NCBI GenBank assembly: GCA_018402545.1
Contig: JAGYIL010000001.1
Location: 248,001-312,000 of the forward strand
Direction of reading: 5' to 3'
DNA from: Saccharospirillum sp.
GTDB taxonomy: Bacteria > Pseudomonadota > Gammaproteobacteria > Pseudomonadales > Natronospirillaceae
DNA: 64,000 nucleotides
Shown here: one piece after another, positions 55,423-63,491 of the stretch
Layout of the letters: every line of letters begins with the position of its first letter
Numbering within the stretch: position 1 is the stretch's first letter
Notes under the pieces: generated by a model
Told to the model about the DNA's origin: nothing
The model's database searches: none
What the model saw: only the letters and a program-made list of their open reading frames with translations
Program-made: the position numbers and the translations under genes

Positions 55423-57080
55423 AGGGCGCTTTGCACCTCTCGCAATGTGGGTGTTACTAAAACGCGCTCGGGCGGTCGGGGTGCAGCCGACAGCAAGGCG
55501 CGGGTGTAGGGGTGTTGCGGTGCCGACATCACCTGCTCCGCCGGGCCGGCTTCGACGATGACACCGTCTTGCATCACGATCACTTCATCGCACAGCAAGC
55601 GCACCACGTTCAGGTCGTGGCTGACGAAGAGGTAGCTCATGCCAAGCCGTGCACGCAGGTCGGCCAGCAGGTTCAGAATGACCGCCTGAATCGACACATC
55701 GAGCGCGGCGGTCGGTTCATCCAGAATTAGAAATTTCGGGTCGAGCGCGATGGCGCGGGCAATGCCGACGCGGGCTTTTTGACCACCGGAAAGCTGGTGC
55801 GGGAACCGGCTGAGCAAGTTGGCGGGCAAGCCGGTTAACTCGGCCAGTTCCTCAACCCGTTCACGCAACGCCTTGCCACGCAAACCCGCCAGCCGACGCA
55901 GCGGTTCGGCGATGCAATCCCCGGCGCTGTGCCTGGGGTTCAGGCTATCGGTCGCGTCCTGAAACACCATTTGAATATCGCCGCGCAGCGGGTGCTTGCC
56001 GAACTGTTCGGCGGGTATCTGCGCCAGGTCATTCCCCTGGTAGAGAATCTGCCCTTCGGTTGGGTCGAGCAGCCTTACCAGCATCGACGAGGTGGTCGAT
56101 TTACCGCAGCCACTTTCCCCCACTAGCCCAACGCTCTGGCCCTGGTTCACCGTGAACGAAATGCCTTTCACCGCATGAACCGGTCCGGCTTTGCCCGCAT
56201 AGGTTTTGCGCAGGTCGCGCACTTCCAGTAATGGCTGGTCGCTGGGGGTGTAGTCGATTTCCGGGGGTCGACGGTCTGCCGGTAGCAGGCTGCGCACGCT
56301 GGCATCCGGCCTTGGCGTGGCCTCCACCAACCGGCGCGTGTAATCGTGTTGCGGGTTGGCGAATACGGCTTCGGCCGGGCCGGTTTCGACGATTTCGCCG
56401 TCTTTCATCACCGCAAGCCGGTCGCAATACTGGGCGGCCAGGCCCAGATCGTGCGTGATTAAAATCGACGCCATGCCGCGTTCGCGAATCAGCTCCTGGC
56501 TTAAATCCATCACCGCTTTCTGGGTGGTGATGTCGAGGCCCGTGGTGGGTTCATCGGCAATCAGCAAACGCGGGTCACAGGCGAGCGCCAGGGCAATAAC
56601 AATGCGCTGGCACATGCCACCCGAGAGTTCGAACGGGTAGGCGTGGTACCGTGCCTCCGGGTTATTAATGCGCACATCGCGCAATGCCTGTATGGCTTTT
56701 TCACGGGCATCGCCCCGGGTGGCTCGGGCATGCTGGCGCAGCACATCTTCTATTTGATGGCCGACTTTACGAATCGGGTTCAGGGCGGCGCGCGGGTTCT
56801 GAAAAATCATCGAGATTTCGCGGCCGCGAATGGTGCGCATGTCCTTTTCACTGGCGCGACGCAGATCGATGCCGCTGTAGGTCACTTCACCGGCGGTTAT
56901 GGAACCGCCCGCATCGAGAATGCGCATCAGCGCGAAGGAGGTGACCGACTTGCCGGAACCGCTTTCGCCGACAATGCCCAGGGTTTCCCCCTTGGCCAGT
57001 TCCAGGCTGATGCCGCGCACCGCTTGGACCTCACCGCGCCGGGTACGAAAGCCAACGGCCAGATCTTTGATGGATAACAT
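55419..57080 (-). CDS. Dipeptide-type ABC transporter, duplicated ATPase (DppD-DppF fusion)
   Basis: 553-residue protein with two complete ABC ATPase halves. First half (about 1-265): Walker A GESGSGKS, ABC signature LSGGMCQRI, Walker B LLIADEPTTGLD. Second half (about 280-545): Walker A GESGCGKS, signature LSGGQKARVGIARAIALDPKFLILDEPTAALD. Each half has the C-terminal oligopeptide-transporter extension (NPQHDYTRRL, APQHPYTRAL). It powers the permeases encoded just upstream. The start is at 57080; the upstream reading lies inside the permease gene in another frame. Confidence 0.95.
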   Translation of the reverse strand: MLSIKDLAVGFRTRRGEVQAVRGISLELAKGETLGIVGESGSGKSVTSFALMRILDAGGSITAGEVTYSGIDLRRASEKDMRTIRGREISMIFQNPRAALNPIRKVGHQIEDVLRQHARATRGDAREKAIQALRDVRINNPEARYHAYPFELSGGMCQRIVIALALACDPRLLIADEPTTGLDITTQKAVMDLSQELIRERGMASILITHDLGLAAQYCDRLAVMKDGEIVETGPAEAVFANPQHDYTRRLVEATPRPDASVRSLLPADRRPPEIDYTPSDQPLLEVRDLRKTYAGKAGPVHAVKGISFTVNQGQSVGLVGESGCGKSTTSSMLVRLLDPTEGQILYQGNDLAQIPAEQFGKHPLRGDIQMVFQDATDSLNPRHSAGDCIAEPLRRLAGLRGKALRERVEELAELTGLPANLLSRFPHQLSGGQKARVGIARAIALDPKFLILDEPTAALDVSIQAVILNLLADLRARLGMSYLFVSHDLNVVRLLCDEVIVMQDGVIVEAGPAEQVMSAPQHPYTRALLSAAPRPPERVLVTPTLREVQSAL

Positions 57081-57082
57081 AC

Positions 57083-57961
57083 TCAGGTTCTCCGCCGTGG
57101 GTCGACGATGTCGCGCAGGCCGTCGCCCATTAAATTGAAGGTGAACACCGCCAACATCAGCCACAGGCCGGGGAACAAGGCGACCCACCAGTGGCCGGAG
57201 ACCACAAAGTCCGCCCCCTGGGCGACCATGATGCCCCACTCGGGTTCGGGCGGGCGCACGCCCAGTCCAATGAACGACAGGCCCGCCGCATTCAGAATCG
57301 CCCAGCCCAGGTTCAGTGATACCTGCACCATCATCGGTGGCAAGGCATTGGGGAAAATATGAAACGCCAGTACTCGCCAGTGCGAATTGCCCGATAACCG
57401 TGCCGCCAATGCAAAACCGGATTCACGCCGAATGTTCACTTCAGCGCGTACCAGCCGGGCATAAAACGGAATGTTGATAATGGCCGTGGCGTAGACAATG
57501 TTCTCAATGGTATTGCCCAGCGCCGCCACAATGCCCATGGCCAGCACAAACAAGGGGAACGCCATAATGGTATCGAACACCCGGTTCAGCACGGCATCCA
57601 GCCAGCCGCCCCAGTAACCGGCAATGGCACCGAGTACCGAGCCGATTACGAACGAAAGCGCCACAGCGGCAATGGAAATACTCAGGTCCAGCCGCGTGGC
57701 CACAATCACCCGGCTGAACACATCCCGCCCTAGGTTATCGGTACCGAACCAGTGGCTGAAGTTGGGCGGTTGCAGTGCAATGGCTGAATTGGTGGCGAGC
57801 GGGTCGTAAGGCACCAGGTAAGGCCCTAACACGGCCGAGCCGATAAAAAACGCGAATAACCCGAACGACAACAAGGTGACCGGGTTATCCCGCAGCACAT
57901 AAACCAAATGCGCCCACAGGCCGCCCTGGGTTGGAACTGAGGTGGGGGTTGCAGTCGTCAT
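57083..57961 (-). CDS. ABC transporter permease, DppC type
   Basis: 292-residue inner-membrane permease of the dipeptide/nickel family with an N-terminal extension and six helices. WFGTDNLGRDVFSRVIVATR (about 71-90) is the DppC/OppC hallmark. The EAA loop that contacts the ATPase is EVNIRRESGFALAARLSGNSHWRVLAFHIFPNALPPMMV (about 174-212). It overlaps the DppB-type gene by 4 bp and precedes the ATPase gene by 2 bp. Confidence 0.93.
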   Translation of the reverse strand: MTTATPTSVPTQGGLWAHLVYVLRDNPVTLLSFGLFAFFIGSAVLGPYLVPYDPLATNSAIALQPPNFSHWFGTDNLGRDVFSRVIVATRLDLSISIAAVALSFVIGSVLGAIAGYWGGWLDAVLNRVFDTIMAFPLFVLAMGIVAALGNTIENIVYATAIINIPFYARLVRAEVNIRRESGFALAARLSGNSHWRVLAFHIFPNALPPMMVQVSLNLGWAILNAAGLSFIGLGVRPPEPEWGIMVAQGADFVVSGHWWVALFPGLWLMLAVFTFNLMGDGLRDIVDPRRRT

Positions 57962-58983
57962 TTGGCAGCAAACCTTATGCGCGGGTCGATCAGGGTGTAA
58001 CTCAGATCGATCACCAGATTCAGAAACACAAACAGCAGAGCCATGGCGAGCACAAAGCCCTGAATGGCCGCGTAATCGGAAACCACCAGCGCCTCTACCG
58101 CGTAAGAGCCAATGCCCGGCCAGGCGAAGACTTTTTCCACCAGCACATTGGCGCCGAGCACGAACGAGAACACCATGCCGAGCGTGGTGACCACCGGCAG
58201 CAAGGCATTGCGAAAGGCATAGCCGAACAACACCATGGCGCCGGATAAACCCGCCGCCCGGGCGGTGCGAATGTAGTCAGACGACAAGGCCGTGAGCATT
58301 GATGCCCGCGTCATTCGCGCGATGGGTGCCAGCGTAAACAGCGCGAGCGTAGTAGCCGGTAAAATAAGCTGTCGCAATGCCGCGAAAAAGGTTTCCGGGT
58401 CACCATCGATCAAGCTATCGATCAGGTAAAAACCCGTTACCCGGGGCGGTTCGAAATAAATAAAATCCAACCGGCCGAGCGGTGATGGCGCGATACCCAG
58501 CAGATAATAAAAAACATAAATCAGCAGAATGCCGGTAAAGAACGTGGGCAATGAAACACCCGCCGTGACCAGTACCCGACACAGATGATCCACCCAGGAA
58601 CCCTGACGCACCGCGGCCAACACGCCAAGCGGAATGGCAATAGCGCAGGCAATTAGCAACGCCGTTAAGGTTAATTCCAGCGACGCGGGCAAACGCATGG
58701 CCAGGTCCGTTAATACCGGTTGGCCGGTGGAGATGGAATTGCCCAGGTCCCCCTGCAGCAAATCCCCCGCGTAGAGAAAGAACTGCCGCCACAGCGGCTG
58801 GTCGAGCCCCAGTGCAACGCGCACTTCCTCGATCGACTGTTCATCGGCCATGGCGCCGGCGAAATAAACGGCGGGGTCGCCGGGCAGAGCCCGGGTCAGC
58901 ACGAAGCTGATGACCACCACACCGAACACCACCGGCACGGTTTGCAGAATGCGCCAGAGAACGGCGCGAAGCGGTGCACTCAT
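57958..58983 (-). CDS. ABC transporter permease, DppB type
   Basis: 341-residue inner-membrane permease with six helices. The DppB signatures are VVISFVLTRALPGDPAVYFAG (about 25-45), LGLDQPLWRQFFLYAGDLLQGDLGNSISTGQPV (about 59-91) and the EAA loop MLTALSSDYIRTARAAGLSGAMVLFGYAFRNALLPVVT (about 220-257). The start at 58983 lies 5 bp after the binding-protein gene. It pairs with the DppC-type permease downstream. Confidence 0.93.
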   Translation of the reverse strand: MSAPLRAVLWRILQTVPVVFGVVVISFVLTRALPGDPAVYFAGAMADEQSIEEVRVALGLDQPLWRQFFLYAGDLLQGDLGNSISTGQPVLTDLAMRLPASLELTLTALLIACAIAIPLGVLAAVRQGSWVDHLCRVLVTAGVSLPTFFTGILLIYVFYYLLGIAPSPLGRLDFIYFEPPRVTGFYLIDSLIDGDPETFFAALRQLILPATTLALFTLAPIARMTRASMLTALSSDYIRTARAAGLSGAMVLFGYAFRNALLPVVTTLGMVFSFVLGANVLVEKVFAWPGIGSYAVEALVVSDYAAIQGFVLAMALLFVFLNLVIDLSYTLIDPRIRFAAK

Positions 58984-58987
58984 AGTC

Positions 58988-60592
58988 TTAAACCCCAGCG
59001 ATTGGCCGTGCATCCAATTGGCGGTGGAACCAGAACTCGTAATCCGTCGCGCCGTTTAGTGCCACGTTCAGGGCCGGTTGCCACAACGGAATGCGCGGAA
59101 TGTCTTCAATCACGATCTCGAACATGCGCTGAATAAGGCCCGCGTATTCCGGGTGGTCCATGGGCATGTGCAGGGTGCGGTTGGTGAGTTCTTCCACTTC
59201 TTCGTTGTAGTAGTTCGAAGAGTTAAACAGCTTGCCCTCCTGGTAGGCCCAGAAGAAATAGTAATCGGGCGTGTTCAACCAGCCGCCGAAGTTTTCCAGA
59301 TGGAAGGCGAGCGATTTATCCACCAGCGCCACGGTACGCCAGTTCGCACCCGGTATTTTTTCGACGGTGCAGGTGATGCCGATTTTCTCCAGGTTTTCCT
59401 GTATCAGCAGCGCCGTTGGTTCCATCCACGATGCCAAGTCCAGACTGATCGACAGCGGCACGCTAAAGCCATCGGCATAGTTCGATTTCGCCAAAAACTC
59501 ACGGGCGGTATCCAGGTTGGTGTTGTACGGGAAAGGGCGCGGCCATTGGGTATCGGTCACGGTTTCCGGGCCACCCCACATCGGCGCACCCCGGCCGTAA
59601 GCGGCGGTGTTGAAAATGGCCTCGTAGGGAATCGCCCAGGCGATGGCCTTGCGCACGTTCGCATCCTGGAAGGGTTCAAAGGCGGTGTTCAAACAGGCGC
59701 AGTGAATGCAGTTCTCGATAGGCGTTGAATGCACCGTCATCTTATCGGCCAGTTCGGCCGCATCCCGATCTGGAATATCGAACGAGACCTGCACATCGCC
59801 ACGCTCGATCAACGCACGCCGGGTCGACTGGCTGGGCACTTCGCGCACAATCACCCGTTGCACAGCCGGCAGCGGGCCACCGACCCAGTCGTCATTTCGT
59901 TCATACACTAGTTGCTGCCCCTGGTCCCACCGGGCGACTTTAAAGGCACCGGAACCGGCGGGGGTTTGGTGCAGGTAGTCCATGGCCCAGGGGTCATCGG
60001 CCGTGGCGTTGGCCTTGGCGACCTGGGCATTAATGATAAAGGGCACCGGCACGGCTAAGTCGGGCAGCGAGAGCTTCGACGGGAAGTCGAGGGTGACGGT
60101 GAAGGTTTCGGCATCGACCGCCGCGAACTGATCCGGCCGGCTTAAGCCCCCGGCGCGCATCTGGGTAGTCGGGAAGCCGCCGACCGAGACGGCCCGGTCG
60201 AACGACCATTTCACATCCTCGGCGGTGACTTTCCGGCCATCCCAGAAGGTGGCGTTGGGCTTCAGCTTAAAGGTGATGACCAGGCCATCATCCGAGAGGC
60301 TCCAGCTTTCGGCGAGCTCGGGCACGATGGTCTCGTAATCGTAAGAGAGTTCACCGCTCGGCAGGGTTTTGGTGCCGAAGCTGACCAGGCGGTCGTAACA
60401 GTTAATGGCCACCTGATAACTCGCCCGGTTGGTGCCCACCCGGTGCAAGTCGAGACTATTGATCGTTTGCCCCGATACCACCACCAGCGTATCGCGGCCT
60501 TCGGCCATGGCAGGCATTACTTTCAGAAAAGGCAGCGAGGCGGCGCCCAGTGCGGAGGTTTTCAGGAAGGTACGGCGATTCGTGTCGGTCAT
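58988..60592 (-). CDS. ABC transporter substrate-binding protein, SBP_bac_5 family, Tat-exported
   Basis: 534-residue periplasmic binding protein. Twin-arginine signal: TNRRTFLKTSALGAASLPFLKVMPAMAEG (about 3-31), so it is probably folded before export. Family-5 motifs: LAESWSLSDDGLVITFKLKPNATFWDGRKVTAEDVKWSFDRAV (about 95-137) and VRKAIAWAIPYEAIFNTAAYGRG near the middle. It is the first gene of the operon ending in allophanate hydrolase. The ligand is probably a small N-rich compound or peptide, an inference from the operon. GGAG precedes the ATG. Confidence 0.92.
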   Translation of the reverse strand: MTDTNRRTFLKTSALGAASLPFLKVMPAMAEGRDTLVVVSGQTINSLDLHRVGTNRASYQVAINCYDRLVSFGTKTLPSGELSYDYETIVPELAESWSLSDDGLVITFKLKPNATFWDGRKVTAEDVKWSFDRAVSVGGFPTTQMRAGGLSRPDQFAAVDAETFTVTLDFPSKLSLPDLAVPVPFIINAQVAKANATADDPWAMDYLHQTPAGSGAFKVARWDQGQQLVYERNDDWVGGPLPAVQRVIVREVPSQSTRRALIERGDVQVSFDIPDRDAAELADKMTVHSTPIENCIHCACLNTAFEPFQDANVRKAIAWAIPYEAIFNTAAYGRGAPMWGGPETVTDTQWPRPFPYNTNLDTAREFLAKSNYADGFSVPLSISLDLASWMEPTALLIQENLEKIGITCTVEKIPGANWRTVALVDKSLAFHLENFGGWLNTPDYYFFWAYQEGKLFNSSNYYNEEVEELTNRTLHMPMDHPEYAGLIQRMFEIVIEDIPRIPLWQPALNVALNGATDYEFWFHRQLDARPIAGV

Positions 60593-60732
60593 GGCTGGCT
60601 CCATCGGTTACGGGACATCAAATGAACAGTCTCGGGATGGTTTTATACTGCCGCTTTACCGGTGGTTCGGGAAATGCTATTAATTCACACTTCCGGTTCA
60701 TTAAATGCACCACTCGTTCACAGGGCAGACCC

Positions 60733-61641
60733 ATGCGGCATCTATACACCTTCCAGTTAATAGAGGCGGTGGCCCGCGCCGGCTCCATCCGCAAAGCGGC
60801 GGAAGACGCCAACATCACCGCCTCCGCCCTGAACCGCCGCATCGCACGCTTTGAAGCCGAATTCGGCGCCCCGGTGTTCGAGCGGCTAACACGCGGCGTA
60901 CGCCTGAACCCGGCCGGTGAGCTGGTGCTGCAACACTTCCGCAACCAGAAATCCGACCTGCAACGCGTGCAATCCCTGGTAGCCGACCTTTCTGGCATGC
61001 GCCGCGGCCACGTAACCCTGGCCTGCTCCCAGGCGCTGGTGCCGTATTTCATGCCCAACCAGATAGCGCGCTACCGGCGCGACTACCCCGGCGTTACCTT
61101 TGCCATAAAGGTACGGGACCGCAGCCAGGTAGAACGGGAACTGGCCAGCTTCAGCAGCGACCTGGCCCTGGTGTTTGAACCGGAACACCTGGTCGACTTC
61201 GACGTAATGCACAGCATTCCCCAACCCGTATGCGCTGTGTTCGCCGCAAGCCACCCCCTGGCCAGCAAACCCGACCTGCGCCTGCGCGACTGCCTGGAGC
61301 ACCCCCACATCCTCCCGGCCACCGAATACGGCGTACGCAACCTGCTAGACCGCGCCGCCAAAGCCCAGGGCCGCGCCGTAACCCCGGTGTTAGACACAGA
61401 ATCCTTCGAACTCATCCGCCACTATGTGCGCCATGAACAGGTGGTGGGGTTCCAGATACCCATAGGCCTGCAGGCCGCGCCCGATAACGGGTTGGTGTTT
61501 CGGGAATTGCCAGCGCGGGATGTGCCGATAGGGCATTTGTTGTTGGGGCAGTTGAAGGGGCGGGTGTTGCCGGTGGCGACGGCTCGGTTTGCTATGCAGC
61601 TTTCTGTTGCTTTGGAGGAGTTGGATGGTGAGCGGAGGTGA
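60733..61641 (+). CDS. LysR-family regulator, divergent from the ABC/allophanate operon
   Basis: 302-residue LysR-type regulator. HTH at about 1-60 (FQLIEAVARAGSIRKAAEDANITASALNRRIARFEAEFGAPVFERLTRGVRLNPAGE). The effector domain begins GHVTLACSQALVPYFMPNQIARYRRDYPG. Start MRHLYTF at 60733. The 140-bp region shared with the divergent binding-protein gene holds an inverted pair, AAATGAAC near 60620 and GTTCATTAAAT near 60696, as candidate binding sites. It probably controls the importer operon. Confidence 0.9.
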   Translation: MRHLYTFQLIEAVARAGSIRKAAEDANITASALNRRIARFEAEFGAPVFERLTRGVRLNPAGELVLQHFRNQKSDLQRVQSLVADLSGMRRGHVTLACSQALVPYFMPNQIARYRRDYPGVTFAIKVRDRSQVERELASFSSDLALVFEPEHLVDFDVMHSIPQPVCAVFAASHPLASKPDLRLRDCLEHPHILPATEYGVRNLLDRAAKAQGRAVTPVLDTESFELIRHYVRHEQVVGFQIPIGLQAAPDNGLVFRELPARDVPIGHLLLGQLKGRVLPVATARFAMQLSVALEELDGERR

Positions 61642-61670
61642 GCTTGAACCTTACCCCAGACCCACACCCT

Positions 61671-61703
61671 CTTTTGTAGGAGGCCAGTCCCCTGGGCGAC
61701 AGG
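61671..61703. repeat. REP-like palindrome (TGTAGGAGG type)
   Basis: TGTAGGAGG-CCAG-TCCC-CTGG-GCGACAGG resembles the Pseudomonas-type REP element (GTAGGAGC-palindrome-GCGA) and lies just after a gene end, as REPs do. Only one copy was noticed in the window. Confidence 0.5.
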
Positions 61704-62088
61704 AAGCAAAACAAACCCCAGAACCCGACTCCCGAAACCTCCACCCCGTTCAGCCAGAGCCCGTCGATGGTTCTTGGGGGGCGCAAACGCACCTCTCAGA
61801 ACAGAAATACTTGCCAACTCCGTCACAGAGTGCCATGGTGAACGGACAACTTATTTTGCCTTGGTGTGCCATGTAACCGGCCGGGCGGTAGCGATTTTGA
61901 TCGATTTTCATGGGCTAAAAATAACTCTTTCGTGCGAGCACACAACGTGGGTATCTATCGATACTTGCTTAGGTGAAAGCATCTAGGGGCCTTAATGAGG
62001 CTCTAGAATAAGGTTTTACAGAGTTTGGTGTGATTGGGTCATTTTGAAGTGGGTTTGGAACAGCTATAGAAGTTAGTTTGAATAAACT
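61704..62088. other. Intergenic transition to AT-rich DNA (about 385 bp)
   Basis: No convincing gene. A 70-codon ORF (61774-61986) has no family features. Composition changes from GC-rich to AT-rich around 61830-61900, marking the edge of acquired DNA. Just before 62089 lies AGTTT-GAAT-AAACT, a small palindrome next to the GTTAGGC core, as in an integron recombination site. Confidence 0.5.
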
Positions 62089-62095
62089 GTTAGGC
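62089..62095 (+). other. GTTAGGC: integron-type recombination core at the cassette boundary
   Basis: GTTAGGC fits the GTTRRRY core cut by integron integrases. It lies 13 bp before the ATG of a short gene whose stop codon overlaps an attC-like site, exactly as at the left edge of a gene cassette. Confidence 0.5.
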
Positions 62096-62108
62096 ACTAA
62101 GGTAACCT

Positions 62109-62705
62109 ATGGAAATTGCACCAAATTTCACTGCCGATCAATGGAGAGGGCTAGATCTCGTCGAGAAAGAGGATGACTGGCAGACCGCAATCGATGTTCT
62201 AAATGATCGATTAAGTGCCAGATATATTGAGCCTGTTGATAAGCTCATTGAAGCAGAGGATGAATTCAAAGCTACCGAGAGGCGATTTGGATTTACAATC
62301 CTAGCTATCGACTAGCTCTTAATAGAAACAATGCAAGCGTTCAAGGAAGGATTAGAAACAACTAATGGAAAATCTAAGAAAGTTTTTATTAACTTTCTTA
62401 GAAATAGTCCACATTTTTCTGGCTACTTTACGACTAACGAGCAGAGAGAGACATTTTACAAAGCATTTAGGTGCGGAATTCTTCATCAGGCCGAAGTTCA
62501 AAGTTCAGCCTTAGTGTGGTCAATCGGCGAGCTGTACGAGCGAATTGATGAAATGGAGGTTCTGAATAGGAATGCAGTTCATGAGGCATTGAAGTCAGAT
62601 ATACGAGATTAAATTGCTCAACTTAGAGCTCCAGCATCAAAAGAACTGCGCTCAAGATTTAAAAAGAAAATGGACTTCTTGGCGCGACGTGATGGCATTG
62701 TCTAA
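62109..62705 (+). pseudogene. Cassette-type gene with two in-frame stop codons, unknown function
   Basis: One frame runs from ATG 62109 to TAA 62703-62705 (198 codons) but is broken by TAG at 62313-62315 (...FTILAID-stop-LLIETMQAFKEG...) and TAA at 62610-62612 (...LKSDIRD-stop-IAQLRAPASKELRSRFKKKMDF). Protein-like sequence continues in the same frame across both stops, without frameshift, so these look like nonsense mutations in one ~198-residue protein. The first ~68 residues are acidic and helical (MEIAPNFTADQWRGLDLVEKEDDW). I recognise no characterised family, although the AID-x-LLIETMQ segment feels like a recurring hypothetical protein. The final stop overlaps an attC-like site. AT-rich compared with its left neighbours. 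Confidence 0.65.
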
Positions 62706-62771
62706 CAAAGCGCTGTTGCCGGCCTGGTTTTCCGCTTCGCTCCAAACCAGCCGAAAAACGTGGCGTAATTC
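62700..62771 (+). other. attC-like site (integron cassette recombination site)
   Basis: Left core GTCTAAC fits RYYYAAC and is followed by AAAGCGC. The right side is ACGT-GGC-GTAATTC, a decayed form of the expected GCGC-GGC-GTTRRRY. Between them GGCCTGGTTT (62721-62730) pairs with AAACCAGCC (62744-62752), leaving one unpaired C like the extrahelical bases of attC hairpins. The TAA of the cassette gene lies in the left core, as is usual. The right core is probably too decayed to recombine. Confidence 0.6.
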
Positions 62772-62957
62772 AGCGCTACACTAGAATCAGTTTTAAATTT
62801 CCATCGATATATTGGGTGACGTTTGAGGGGTGACTCAGGCGCTAAAGTAATAAAGTTAGTTGGTGGTGATGTTGAAATTATCTCGTCATGGGAACGGAGT
62901 ATCTGCTCATCAATTTAAAGTGATTTTAGATTAGCAATGACAAATTTTGAGGGAACA
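62772..62957. other. Short AT-rich intergenic stretch
   Basis: No gene is supported. A short protein-like reading (GDSGAKVIKLVGGDVEIISSWE, about 62830-62900) has no proper start and may be a gene remnant. GAGGG before 62958 serves as ribosome binding site for the ATPase gene. Confidence 0.35.
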
Positions 62958-63434
62958 ATGAAAATAAAAAATATAAAAGTTGAAAATTTTCGTCTGCTTC
63001 AAGATAGTTCGTTGGATATGACTGACGGATTAACTCTGATTGTCGGGAAAAACAATACAGGTAAAACGTCTTTTGTGGTCTTGCTTGAAAAGTTTCTATC
63101 TAAGCCAAACCCTTCTTTTAGTTTTAGTGATTTACCAGTCGCAGTAAGGAGTAAGCTTTATAATATTTCTGGGGAAACAGATACAGATGAGTTGAGCATA
63201 AGGTTATGTATCACTGTGGAATATACAGATGAAGACAATCTAAAGAATATTTCTAATTTTATGCTAGATTTAGATCCAGATAAATCAACTATCAATATAA
63301 TGTTTGAAGCTCGTATAGATCGTGATAGTTTACTTAATCGAATTCCAACCAAAAAAGATGGTGTTGATGAAGATAAATATTTCGCGGTTTCGTATAATAA
63401 GTGCAATTGGATAGAGAGAGAGGTCAGCTGGTAG
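62958..63434 (+). pseudogene. AAA ATPase (OLD/RecF-like) gene truncated by an IS30-type insertion
   Basis: N-terminal ~155 residues of an SMC/OLD-like ATPase. MKIKNIKVENFRLLQDSSLDMTDGLTLIVGKNNTGKTSFVVLLEKFL carries a clear Walker A (GKNNTGKT, about 31-38). The rest of the ATPase, including signature and Walker B, is missing: the frame ends in EREVSW where IS sequence begins (about 63420). Related ATPases act in phage defence with a nuclease partner, so a broken defence gene is plausible but unproven. ATG 62958 has GAGGG upstream; ATG 62937 is the alternative start. Codon use is AT-rich, unlike the bulk of the window. Confidence 0.75.
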
Positions 63435-63491
63435 ACTCAGCACCTTCCTCCGCCAAGAGAAAAAGCACTTATGAGTTACAACCAGCTGACC
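63422..63491 (+). repeat. Inverted repeat spanning the transposase start codon
   Basis: GGTCAGCTGGT (63422-63432) and ACCAGCTGACC (63481-63491) are perfect 11-bp complements separated by 48 bp that include the transposase ATG (63471). In RNA the hairpin would enclose the translation start region. Confidence 0.7.

Noticed and set aside
60593-60732. Guanidine or other nitrogen-related riboswitch upstream of the ABC/allophanate operon
   Set aside because: The 140-bp region shows no ykkC-type conserved motifs and is better explained as a LysR-controlled divergent promoter.
61774-61986. 70-codon ORF in the transition to the AT-rich island
   Set aside because: It spans the composition change, has no ribosome binding site and no recognisable motifs.
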